The notes under the pieces: model-generated
Database searches by the model: none
The model's input: only the letters and a program-made list of their open reading frames with translations
Told to the model about the DNA's origin: nothing
In this document: one piece after another, positions 38,000-49,514 of the stretch
Numbering within the stretch: position 1 is the stretch's first letter
Layout: every line of letters starts with the position of its first letter
Source: Psoroptes ovis
Lineage: Eukaryota > Arthropoda > Arachnida > Sarcoptiformes > Psoroptidae
Assembly: GCA_002943765.1 (NCBI GenBank)
Contig: PQWQ01000004.1
Location: 124,001 to 188,000 of the forward strand
Direction: 5' to 3'
DNA: 64,000 bases
Position numbers and translations under genes: made by a program

Positions 38000-38083
38000 A
38001 TGAAATTGTCCCATAAATTCTTACTGTTTTTTAAATGGAAAAAAAATTCAAAAAACGGCAAAAACTTATGGGGCAATCTAATA
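38000..38083. mobile_element. Palindromic MITE, copy 13 (GCCGTTTTTT subtype)
   Basis: Left ATTGTCCCATAAATTC, right AACTTATGGGGCAATCTAATA. Shares the CATAA/TTATG arm variant with copy 10. Confidence 0.8.
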
Positions 38084-38547
38084 TTTTCTTTTTATTAATT
38101 TTTAATTTTCTTAAATTTTGTCCATGAAATTAAGATTCTTTTTTTTTATTTTTTAATTTTTTGCTTTCATAATTTTCAATTCAATAAAATTTAATTTATA
38201 TAAATCGAAAATCAATTGTACTGAAGCATATATATGAATATATAAAGCTCAGAATGAATTTTTTTCTTTAATTTTCAAAGTACAAATTATAAAATTATTA
38301 CTTTTTTTAGCATCTTTATTGATATTCAATTCATTGATTCATTCATTTATTTATTTATATTCAATGATTGCATGTTTTTTTAAATGAATCAAGATCAAAA
38401 TTCAAGTGTATCTGTACATATCTGTATATGAATCGGTGATTAATTCATATGTGTCATTTGTGTGTTTGGCGAATGATGTTTGTGTACATGAATTATTGAT
38501 ACACATAAGCAAAAATTAATCAAGTAAACAGACCCATATTAATTTGA

Positions 38548-38630
38548 TTAGATTGTCCTAAAAGTTTTTGCCGATCGACTGATTGAAAAACATTTGAAAA
38601 TCGGTAAAAAACTTTTCGGACAATCCAAAA
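38548..38630. mobile_element. Palindromic MITE, copy 14
   Basis: Left TTAGATTGTCCTAAAAG, right AACTTTTCGGACAATCC. The centre is diverged from the usual ATATCGTAG-type core. Confidence 0.8.
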
Positions 38631-39260
38631 ATATTTTGTGTATTTGATTATCGATTATTGAATTGAAACACATTTATATTTTTCAATCATTAATTTATTG
38701 TATCTAAATTTTTTCAAAAAAAATTGAATCTTGAAAAATTGAATTAAGAAAAAAAAATCGTGATCAAAGTCAATTAATGCTGTAAATATATACAGATATA
38801 TATACAGATACAATACAAGACAATCCATTTTAATCGATTGAACACTGAAAAATTGATTGACTAATTGAAAAAAAAAAATTTTGAAAATTACTGTGTAATA
38901 GTATAAACTCAATCAATAACTTTCGTAGAGAGATAGAGAGAGATATTGCATGTTTTTGTTTGACCATTTAAAAATTTCAAAAATTTAAAATCAAATTCAA
39001 AAACAGTAACAATTATTATTATTAGGAATAGCAATATATATTTAAATACACACAGGTAAATCGAAATACACATAGGTAATGATTATATATGCTAGAATCA
39101 CTGTGTATGTTCAAGAAGCAATGTGATTATCATATATATGAATGTCCATCATTCATTGAGTATTGATTGATTGATTGATTGATCGATCGATTCGCTTAAT
39201 AATTTCGTAATATATTTTTTCAAATTTCACACATTTTAAGATGTAAAAAATATTTTGAAA

Positions 39261-39348
39261 TATTAGGTTGTCCACAAAGTTTTGTGCGAGTTTTTCGAAT
39301 GAAAAACAAAATTTAAAAAATGGCAAAAACTTTGCGGACAACCTAATA
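39261..39348. mobile_element. Palindromic MITE, copy 15
   Basis: Left TATTAGGTTGTCCACAAAG, right ACTTTGCGGACAACCTAATA. It lies about 0.5 kb from the end of the minus-strand first exon, inside the presumed intron. Confidence 0.83.
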
Positions 39349-39847
39349 GTACAGGGATATAAATTCTCCATATATATATGCAAACAAAAACTACTACTCA
39401 AAATTTTCAAAACATATCTTAATAATTGATTGAAAAATTTTACCAGAAAATCAATCATACTGAACTTTCATCATCATCATCATCATCATCATTTTTAACA
39501 CTTTCATAAAAATCTCATTAAAAATGTGTCAAAATATTAAAAAAAAAGAAAATCAATTTTAAATAATCAATTTTAAAATGACAGATCATAAAATTGTTTC
39601 GGAATAAACTTCTCGGCTAAACAAAAAGTGAAAACTATACTCCTTAAACATAAATAAATTGAAAATGACTTTTCACAACAGCAAAAATGAAAAAAGTGAA
39701 AAAAGTGAAAAAAAAGTAAAATTCAAGTTGAATTTCTTTCGAAAAAATTTGAACTCGAAAATTTAATCATCAAAATAAATAAATAAATAAATAAATAAAT
39801 TGTCAAATTATTTGAAAAGGTTAATGGAATTTTTTTTTTGCACTTAC

Positions 39848-40754
39848 CATTATTATTATTATTATTATTATCATTATGATTATCATTGAATGGCTTTGGT
39901 GTTGTTGTCGATGATGATAATGATGATGATGATGATATTGTTGTTGTTGTAATATCTGTTGGTGATAATAATAATTCCGGTATAATTATTGGCAATGATA
40001 ATGTTGATGATGTCGATATGGATGTTGATATTGATGTTGATGTTGTTTGTAATGGTGTTGGTGGTGGTGGTGGTGATATTATTATTGATGGCATTGAAAC
40101 TGCTGACGATTGATTATTGTGATTATTATTATTGATCGTATTATTGATTTGTATTGTTTTGGCAGTTGTCGCTGCCGATTCTAACATATCATCATTGATC
40201 GATTCAAACAATGATGATGAATGTTCTTGTAATTGTGATCGTTCAGCAAAGTGATAATGTTGATGTTGATTTAGTTGTCGTTGTATTCGATGTAAACGAT
40301 GTTCAGGATAATGATGTGCATTGTTAAACATGAATGATGATGATTCAGATGATAATTCAGATGATAATTGCAATGATGATTTGTATGGTTCAAATGATGA
40401 TGATGATGATACTATTGGCACTAAACATATGCCAAATATTATCATAAAATTCATTATTGATATCAATAATAATTTCAATGATGATGATAATGATTTTATA
40501 ATTTTCAATAATGATTTCCATGTGAATTTAAATGATAATAATGATAATGTTGATGATGATGATGGTGATGATGATGATTTATTTTCATCGATATTTTTAT
40601 TATCGATTATTTGATTATAATTTTGATTATACATTGATTTAGATATATATTCGATACATATTTTGGCCATCATCATTTTGGTATCATTTATATGTTCAGA
40701 TGATGGCCCTTTCAATGTTGATAATGATTCTACTAATTCTTTGGATGATTTCAT
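39848..40754 (-). CDS. First exon of Ser/Asn-rich membrane or secreted protein
   Basis: ATG at 40754 opens 302 codons plus one base, ending AATG|GTAAGT, a textbook donor. The N-terminal ~92 residues are polar with a poly-Ser stretch. A hydrophobic segment at about 93-115 (LKLLLISIMNFMIIFGICLV) could be a signal anchor or internal signal sequence. The rest is rich in Ser, Thr, His and Asn, with a PPPPPTP patch. The spare base at the donor matches the two-base start of the exon at 7963, and composition matches too, so I infer one gene of about 983 residues. The plus strand here shows long open frames of Asp/Asn runs; these are shadows of the GAT-rich complement. No family recognised. Confidence 0.6.
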
Positions 40755-41327
40755 AATGAATAACTACAAACATATGTCAATCGTTTATCATTGATAATTG
40801 AAATTTGAAATATTGTTATTATTAAAAAAAAATTATTAAAAGGTATTAATGAATGATTAAAGTATGGTCAAATGGTTATTTATAATATTCAAAACAATTC
40901 CAAGTTTCAATTCCAATTTTTGGAAATATGTGTATGAAACTTACTGCATTTGTCGTAAAACTAAAATGTAAATAAATCAAAATGAATGAATGAATGAATA
41001 AAGTAAATATATGAATGGCGCCAATGATTCTAATTGCTTTTAATTTTCAAAAAAAAAAAAATTTCTCTTTTTTTTTTGAAAATTGTTTTCAAAATAATGA
41101 AGGAGAATGTTACTGAACAGTACACTCTTTTCTTAAAACATATATATTCATCTTATTATGATTCAAATATCATTTTTCAAAAAAATTTGCCAGCCACAGT
41201 GTATGTTGAATGTTAAGAGAAAAATTTTCAAAGGTTCAAAAAAAAATAAAAAATGAAAAAATAAAATATTCGGAAACACTCCATCTGTTGCATATGTGTT
41301 TAATGACGAAAAAATTTCCATTGAAAT

Positions 41328-41412
41328 TATTCGGTTGTCCGCAAAGTTCTTGCTGTTTTTTTTCAATTTTTTTCCATTTGAAAAAACGACAAGAACTGCG
41401 GACAACCTAATA
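41328..41412. mobile_element. Palindromic MITE, copy 16 (GTTTTTT subtype)
   Basis: Left TTCGGTTGTCCGCAAAG, right AAGAACTGCGGACAACCTAATA. Both arms carry the GC variant next to GTCC. Confidence 0.83.
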
Positions 41413-41865
41413 TATATATTCATTCAAATTATATTTCTCGGAAATAATAATATAAAAAAAAATAATCATTATTGAAATGCATTATCATATTCAGTATTCC
41501 CTACATTTCAGTTCCGGATAACAATTAAATTACAAAAAAAAAATCATTTAATTCAAATCATCATTTATTATTATTATTATTATTATGATCATATAATTTT
41601 TGCACGTGTGCAAATATATATATATATATTCAAATTAATTGATTAATTTCATTGTTTGTTTGAATTATAATTTCATCATTTGTAAAAATTGTTGTAGAAA
41701 GAGTGGACAGCATTTTTTTTTTTTTGAATCATTATCATATCTTTGGTGTACATAGTGACGACATTACTAGCCATTGCCATTTGCCATTAAATTTTCTGTA
41801 TGGATTATTATTCGGGTTTTTTGTCGTTTTAAATTAAAATTATAATAATAATCATAATTTATATT

Positions 41866-42233
41866 ATGCATGTGACGTCAATACGTGACATTTGTCAGGA
41901 CCACATGGAAAACTTGACGACCTTGGTCAAGTATTGTAAATAAACAACATTTCTGTTTTCTTATCATACTAACATTACTAACAACACTAACAATAAGCAA
42001 AAGACAACCAAAATTCAATATAAAAAGGGTAATCAAATTTGCCAAAAAACACACTCGTGTTTCGACCTGGTCACCATGCCAGTTTTCAAATAATTTTGTA
42101 TTTTGAAATATTTCAATAAAATTAACTTCCATGTTTTTAAAATTGAAAATAAAATAAATCAAAATTAAAATTAAATAATTCAAATTCCAAATAACAAACA
42201 GTGAACGCACAAAAAATTAAGCGTCACATGCAT
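41866..42233. repeat. 368-base segment with 12-bp inverted ends
   Basis: ATGCATGTGACG at 41866-41877 and its exact reverse complement at 42222-42233 bound a segment of mixed composition, slightly richer in GC than its flanks and with few simple repeats. Inside, CTTGACGACCTTGGTCAAG is a smaller palindrome. It could be a non-autonomous transposon or a regulatory segment; the ends alone do not decide. Confidence 0.4.
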
Positions 42234-42258
42234 ATATTTATGATAAATGCAAAAAATG

Positions 42259-42342
42259 TATTAGATTGTCCGGAAAATTTTCGCCAGTTACATTGTAGAA
42301 AATCATTGAAAAATCGGTAAAAACTTTCCGGACAATCTAATA
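42259..42342. mobile_element. Palindromic MITE, copy 17
   Basis: Left TTAGATTGTCCGGAAAATTT, right AACTTTCCGGACAATCTAATA. Both arms carry the CCGGAAA/TTTCCGG variant. Confidence 0.85.
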
Positions 42343-43311
42343 TAAAATGCAAATATCAAAGAAAATGAAATTATAATTTTCTCCATTAATTTTCATTCAA
42401 AAAACAAAATAAATATAATTATTTTGTTTTTCCTAAATATTTTAAATGATACTCACACATATATAATAATTTCATTTACATTTAGATATACGTATTTTGA
42501 TATCCTTGGTGTACCTTGCAAACCATAATCTTTTGCATAGCAGTCATATTATATATTAGCAACATCTATGATCTCGTTTGACATTTGTTGGCCAAATCAA
42601 AAAAATAAATAAATCAAAAAACATCTCAGGGATGAAAAAAAATGAATTAATTGACTTGAATGACTTATTCAATTATTATCATTTTTTGCATACTTTAATT
42701 TGAATGATTTATGATTCATCATAAACATACTTCAATACTAGTCGAGCTAATCGAGTAAATAATCTTTTCTTGAATAGTTTTAGGATTCAAGACATGTTTT
42801 TCGTAGTCAAAATCGGGCCCAAAGCCATCTATTGTATACGGTTTTTAAGGTTTTGGAATTTAAATTTTTCATTTTCCTAATACAAGTAGAAGCACAATTT
42901 TCTATGAAAAAATATCAAATGGTGAAAATGGTTTGGTTTTGATTTCAAATTTTCAAATTTTCACATGTTGATAAAAATGATTTTATTTCGAATGACAAAT
43001 AGCACTTTCGAAATGATTAGATTAAACATTAATCATTGATTTGAAATTGAAATTGAAAATCAAAGTCAATATCAAATTGATTGTATTGATTCGTTGGTAT
43101 TCAATTCAATTCATTCATTCATTCATTCATTCGATCAATTTATTCGATTATCATCGAATAAATTATAATGTAAGTATATGTTTAATGTAATTTTTGACCA
43201 AGTTACACACCGAATTACTGACCAAAACGATCAATGATTATCAATTTTTAATTATTATTTTGATTAGATTCCAAATTGTTGGAATTTTTAAATTTCCAAA
43301 GCTCATAGAAA

Positions 43312-46300
43312 ATGCCTGCAAAAAAATCCAAAATCACTGCTGCTAAATCCAGATTAAAAGATACGAAACAATATAAACATATTGATGAATCGATAGATTC
43401 CGAACAAATTGTTCGAGTAAATAAACGAAAAAACTTAAATAATTTGAATTTAAATAATGAGAAAAAGTATAATTATAATAATAATTCAATAATTCAAAAA
43501 TTGTATCAAAATTATTTAAATCAAAAATTTATGATTATTGTTTGGAAATTGGTCATATTTTCATTGATATTCAATCATTTACTGCTATTTTCAAACGCTA
43601 GTTCATTGCTTGATGAAGAAAATTTGATGAAAAATTTAAATCATAAATCATATATTGATCACGATGATTATTATTATGATGGAATATTACTATCCAGTAT
43701 AATAAATGATCGTAAATACATTGACAAACAACAATCATACACCAGATCAGTGCAGAAATCAGATCAACAACAACATAGTCATCATCGTAGACAACAACAA
43801 CAACAACAATCACCACAACAGCCACGACAATCACAATCCAGTCAACATCAACAATGTCCACAATCAGATGATCATCATATATTGTTGCCATGTATTTGTA
43901 ATTCGAGTAAAAAAGAAATATTATGTCGTGGTGGCGGTTCTACTATATCTGGTAGTACAAATATATCCGAACAATTACGCAATACATTTGTTTATTATCA
44001 AAAATACATACCAAAAGAATTGCAACGATTTGATTCGATTTATATTAATTTAAGAAATTTGACTACGATTGAAGATAAATTATTTAATGGAATTAAATTC
44101 TCCAATATTTTATTGAGTGGAAATGAATTAAAACTGATTGATCGACAAGCATTCGAAGGTACTGAGCCATATGTTTATACTGTATTTATTTATGGAACAA
44201 ATTTATCATCCGAACACAATGGTAAATATGATTTTTTTGCATCCATACGTTCATTAATCAATTTACAAAAATTAATCATTTATCAAAATAATTTGACAAT
44301 GATACCTGAAAGGTAATTTCTTTTTTTTTCAAGTTAATACAATAAATATTCAATTACTAAACATTAATTTCGTAGAGCATTTGCATCATCATCAGTAATA
44401 AATAATACAAATAAATATTTAAATGATTCAAATAACGATAAACAACAAGCAATAATTGGATCACAATTGACTGAAATACAAATAACAACTGGCAATATAC
44501 AATCGATCGGCACTGATGCATTTGCTGATTTGATTCATTTAGAACAATTGTCATTAAGTAAAAATCGTATTAATTATATTCATCCATATGCATTTCGTAT
44601 GAATCAACCATCAAATTTGACATTGATAATAGATTTGACTGATAATCATCTTAATTCGAGTAGTTTTGAGCCAGAATCATTACTTGGTGCCAAAAGGTTC
44701 TTATGTCAAATTGTTCAATAATACTTTGTAAATATCTAATTATTTTTTTTTTAATTTTCCATCCAATAGACCACTGAAAATACATTTAGGATTAAATGGA
44801 TGTAATTTAAGATTAGATCATTTACCTGAAGAAATATTTCGGCCATTTTTAGATGAAAATATTAGAAATACGATCGATGTTGGCCGACATTGTTTCAATT
44901 TACAATGTGGCTGCCGTATGGCTTGGACATTATCCGAACGTTATCGTTTACGTGTCAAAAATTTTCGCTGTTCAAATGATTACAATAATACTGTTTATTT
45001 TAGTGATTATATGCGTAATAAAACTTGTGCTTTCAATCGACATTCATTAAAACAATATCAACAAAATAATAATAACAATGATCATATGAAAGCAAATGAA
45101 ATACCAATCGATTCATTTAATAATAATAATAATCGTACAAATAATAATAATAATACAAACATGATCGATATGATTACAATGAATGGTAATGATCGTGAAT
45201 TATATTATTGTTCGACTAAAAAATGTTCAAAACAAGGTATCGAAATGAATACATATATAAATCGTTCAGTTGATCCATGTGAATCATTCTATGATTTTGC
45301 TTGCAATGGTTGGGAAAGTAAACATCTGTTAGAATATTTAGTACAATTCTTGTCGAATGGTGGATCTGAATATGATAATTTCGTTAAAGTACAATTAAAA
45401 ATTGAAGAACATTTTGAAAAATTATTGACACTCAGTTCGAATGCAAATCAAAACAATAATTTAATGTCCAAAAAAAATTATTCATCATATGTTTCTCAAG
45501 CACAGTCGCCATCTACGATTGAAACAGCCAAAAGCAGTGATAAATTGTTGATCGTATCAAATGTACGATTAATGTATACTAAATGCATTCAACCATCAAA
45601 AGGACCTGATTTTGAAGCATTAAATGTATTATTAAATGAAATAGGTGGTTGGCCATTACTGACCAAACGTTTTGATCGTGAACAATATCGTTGGGAAAAT
45701 TATTTTCATCGAATCATAAATGAATATAATGATCATATATTTATTGAATTTGAATCAAATATTGATGAACAACAGACAAAATATTTATTGATTAAAAGTG
45801 CAAGCTTTATTGTTTCACATAGAAAATTATTATCAGTTAAATTAAATCGTTTAGAATCATATGCAAATTATATATTAGCTGTTGCATTACATTTTGGTGC
45901 TAAAAATACACAAAATGAAACAATGGATGAAATTTGGGAAATGATTAAATTCGAAAAACAGTTGGCTAATGTTTGTTTTAGTTTTCAATTCATTCGATTT
46001 TTCATTCAAATTGATTCTGTTTTATTTATTTTTGGATGCATAGATTGCTAAAAAAAGTATGGGATCTGAATTTATGATTGCACGTAAATTAGAAACATTA
46101 GGATGTTTAATTCAAGAAATTGATTGGCTTTACATATTGAATAATATACAACGTAAACATCGAATCATAAGTGATGCAAGTTTTTTGAAAGCCAAACTAA
46201 TGTTCGATGTACATTATATGGTTGAATTGAGTCGACTATTAGTTCGAACTGATCAACGTATCATTGCCAATTATATTGCATGGCGTGTTTTCGATTCGAT

Positions 46301-47930
46301 TGGCTATCAATTCGGTGGTACAACATTCATCGGTAATCATTGATTGAAATTTTTTGAATTAAATTAATTTTTCATGATTGTAATAAGTTATATATTAATT
46401 AACTAATGATTGTAGACATACAACAAAATTTTTATAGCACCGAATCACGTGAAGGTTTGAAAGCGATCAAAAAACAATGTTTGGAACCATTACTACAATC
46501 GATACCTTATTTAATGACCAGAATTTATGCTGAACATTATTTGCCCCCGAATGCTAAAGATAATGCTCGGCAAATTATCGAGACGGTAAAAAATTCATTT
46601 ATTGAATCAATGCGTAAAAAAAATTGGATCGATGAACCTAAACGTGAATTGATTGAAAAAGTGGAACGAATAAATATTAATGTTGGCTATCCTGATTGGA
46701 TTATGGATGATAAAAGTCTTGAAATTCATTATCAAAATTTAGTATGTACTCTTCTATTAGTTTATTGAGTCGAATTGAAGAAATTAATTAATTATAAACT
46801 TTGATCACAGAATTATACGCTTATGGATAAAAAGAAAAATCAAACAATTGTGTTGATTGAATTTTATTCAAAATTACAAGAATATAAAATATTACAATTA
46901 TTAACACATATGGATCAAAAAATTAATAAAAGCCATTTTTGGGATCCATTACCATTGCATGTAGGAGCCACATATGATTATGTTGGAAATGTTATTAGTT
47001 TAGTTTGTTTTTTATTAATTCTATTAATTGATTGATTCAATTAATTTTTCGTCTATTTCAATTCGAACAATAGCCATACCTATGGGATTATTGCAGCCAC
47101 CATTCTACGAAGATGATCGACCATTGTATGTATAGTTCTGTGTTAGATATGTTTATAAACAATTATTAATTATCTCAAAATGTTACCTCCAAATAGTTAT
47201 TTAAATTATGCATCATTAGGCTCGTTTTTCGGTCATGAAATGGGTCATTCAGTAACGCCAAGATATAGTGAATTCGATCATCTATTGCCACCATGGAACA
47301 TGAATATACTTAAAGATTATCTATTCAAAGCACAATGTTTTGTATCACAATATACAAGCTATTATGATAAAGAAGCTGAGCTACACGTAATTGTCCATTT
47401 TATTTTAAATTAAAAGTAATAATAATTCCGTTTTTAAAACATATATATCAATTATATTCATATAGCTTGATGGTACTCGAACATTCGAAGAAGATATGAG
47501 TGATTTGGCCGGTATACAAGCTGCTTATTTTGCCTATCAAGATGTTGCTAAACGTTTGGTATTCAATAATAGTCATAATAACAATTCCAATGGACAATCA
47601 TCACAACAACAATCGGAAACATTTAATGTTCAACGTATACAAGAATTGCCCGAATTTTCAAGTGACATGTTATTTTTCATATCATTTGCACAGGTAATCT
47701 TTATATTCTTAATCTTATTCGAATAATTATTGTTTTAATCATTTTATTCGTAGAAATGGTGTCGATTTAGTACACATGTACAAACCAGAATTCGTATATC
47801 AAAATCGGTACATTCACCAGGTAAATATCGGGTCAATGGTGCCTTAAGTAATTTGGAACCATTCGCAAAAGCATTCAATTGTCCAGTTGGTTCGGCAATG
47901 AATCCGGCCAAACGTTGTGAAAGCTGGTGA
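43312..47930 (+). CDS. LRR-M13 (neprilysin-type) fusion ectopeptidase
   Basis: Ten exons: 43312-44312, 44376-44696, 44770-45970, 46044-46332, 46416-46741, 46811-46997, 47074-47125, 47197-47386, 47466-47693, 47754-47930. All introns are GT..AG and the sum is 3972 bases, or 1323 residues plus stop. A lysine-rich cytoplasmic start is followed by one membrane segment (about 73-94), a His/Gln-rich stalk, leucine-rich repeats with Cys-containing caps (about 190-500; CNSSKKEILC, then LQCGCRMAW), an Asn-rich linker, and an M13 zinc-peptidase domain (about 588-1323). M13 marks are SVDPCESFYDFACNGW, zinc site HEMGH (1139-1143), ExxxD as EDMSD (1198-1202), VHSPGKYRV, and the CESW end. Exon 3 alone encodes both the LRR cap and the M13 start, so the fusion is not a joining error. 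The usual NA-Y substrate motif reads GATY. AATAAA follows near 48040. Confidence 0.9.
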
Positions 47931-48358
47931 TGGGCGAAATAATGATCAAAGCATCAAATACACCCGAATACGAATTTTGATCCTTTATTTTATTTTAAAT
48001 GTAAATGTTTTAATTTAATCAATCAAAGAGACATTGAAAAATAAATTATATTTTTGAAATTGAAATCACATTGTTTTTGCATGACAGATGGTGCTAAAAA
48101 TTTCAAATATCTTTGAACTTGCTTACATCCAAATTGCAATTTGGCCCTAAATATCTGATTTCTATATATTAACATGGACATGAATCAATTCTGTAATAAA
48201 TTATATATTTTGGAACGATGCATTTTGAGTCAAATGTGGATGTTTACATTGCAAAATGTAGTTAGGTTCAAGAATTCTTCAGGATTTATTTTGAGTTTTA
48301 TTTGAGTTGTAAATTATTTGTTAAGCTAATTGCTTAGGGCCACAATATCTCAAATACA
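47931..48358. other. Short intergenic spacer
   Basis: Contains the probable poly-A signal of the upstream gene (AATAAA near 48040) and the 5' leader of the tetraspanin gene. Nothing else seen. Confidence 0.6.
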
Positions 48359-49514
48359 ATGGCAATTGGTCGTAATTGTGATCAAAGACAAACGCAACGA
48401 TATTATCATCGTAGAAATTTATACAATGACCTAAGACATTGCCATTATGATTACAGTGAACAACGGCTATTTGACAATGAAAATTTTACATTCATTTCAC
48501 CATGTGTTAAATATTCATTATTTTTTTTCAATCATATATTTTGGTTGATCAGTGTTATATTAATATCATTAGGTATTTGGTCATTTTTTGAAGAATATGA
48601 ATCAATATATCATTTGATTAGAATTCAACGTAATATATTCGATCTATTATTACATGTTTCATTGGCATTAATTTTATTTGGTTCAATTATATTTTCAATG
48701 AGTTTAATGGGATGTCTGGGAGCATTACGAGAAAATTTATTTCTTATTAAATTGGTATTTACACATTGATTTTTTATTTAAATTAATATTGATTGATTAT
48801 TATTATTTCTCTCGTTGAACAGTATTCATTTGCTTTACTAATCTTATTCGTTGGTGAAATATTATTGTCAAGTTTCGCATTTATATTTCCACAATCAGTA
48901 ATAAATTTTTTAAAAAATAAATTATCCAAAGATTTGATTGTAAAATATCGTGAAGATCAAAATCTACAAAATTTGATTGATATCATTCAATTACAATTCA
49001 AATGTTGTGGTATATCCGACAATGGTTATCGTGATTGGTCGAAAAATATTTATTTTAATTGTACCAATCTTAATCCAAGCTCTGAACGATGTGCAGTGCC
49101 TTTTTCTTGTTGTCGTAATCTGAATGTAATTATCATTATTTTGATTATTTTAAGGGTGTGAAATTTATTTATTTTTTCCATTTTTGTCAATTAGTCTGAA
49201 ATCAATTCAATGTGTGGTTTTAATATACAAAATCTTAGTTCAGTCGTGGAGATAAACAAATATATCTATACACGTGGTTGTATTGAAGCTATTTGTGAAA
49301 TATTTGATCGTAATATGAATTTAGTTGCAATCATTTGTTTGGGGTCAGCTTTGGCACAGGTAAAATAGTATGCAACATTTTCATTTATTATTCTTGAATT
49401 TTAATCAATTTTTTTTTCCAATTAAACCAAAATTATCATCAAAAGCTGTTTGCAATGTGTTTGGCCAGATCATTACATGGACAAATACATGCACAACGTG
49501 CACGTTGGATGTAA
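48359..49514 (+). CDS. TspanC8-type tetraspanin
   Basis: Four exons (48359-48754, 48823-49125, 49195-49359, 49446-49514), all phase 0 with GT..AG introns of 68-86 bases, encode 310 residues. Four membrane segments lie at about 55-78, 95-120, 133-155 and 275-298. The second extracellular loop has the CCG hallmark (C193, C194) and further cysteines at 212, 222, 228, 229, 240 and 262, eight in all. The phrases YFNC and VPFSCC are typical of the Tspan5/14/15/17/33 group, whose members escort the protease ADAM10 to the cell surface in animals. That role is family knowledge, not shown here. The N-terminal cytoplasmic part (~50 residues, Arg/His/Tyr-rich) is longer than usual. Confidence 0.93.

Larger units (their letters stand above)
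7964..39847 (-). other. Putative giant intron of about 31.9 kb
   Basis: On the minus strand this interval starts at the GTAAGT donor next to 39848 and ends at the AG next to 7963. Both sides share codon phase and the same Ser/Thr/Asn-rich composition, and I see no convincing minus-strand exon between. It holds the LTR retrotransposon, the Tc1/mariner relic, two hairpins, MITE copies 3-15, many CA/TG and GAT runs, and a few unresolved open stretches listed separately. The other introns in this window's genes are about 40-110 bases. Confidence 0.5.
34648..39847. other. Non-coding stretch with hairpins and MITEs
   Basis: Holds two long hairpins (35310-35361, 36299-36356), MITE copies 12-15, GAT and CA runs, and one exon-like stretch at 34879-35030. 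Nothing else looks coding. Confidence 0.5.
40755..43311. other. Divergent intergenic region
   Basis: Separates the minus-strand first exon from the plus-strand LRR-peptidase gene, so it should hold both promoters. It contains MITE copies 16 and 17 and a segment at 41866-42233 with 12-base inverted ends. A perfect cAMP-response-like TGACGTCA lies at 41873-41880. No gene seen. Confidence 0.5.

Noticed and set aside
39886..40614. Plus-strand open frames of Asp/Asn/Val runs
   Set aside because: Shadows of the minus-strand exon, whose Ser/Asn-rich codons read as GAT-rich on the complement.
41878..42210. Minus-strand open frame of 110 codons
   Set aside because: Lies within the 12-bp inverted-end segment, hydrophobic with no recognisable domain or splice context.
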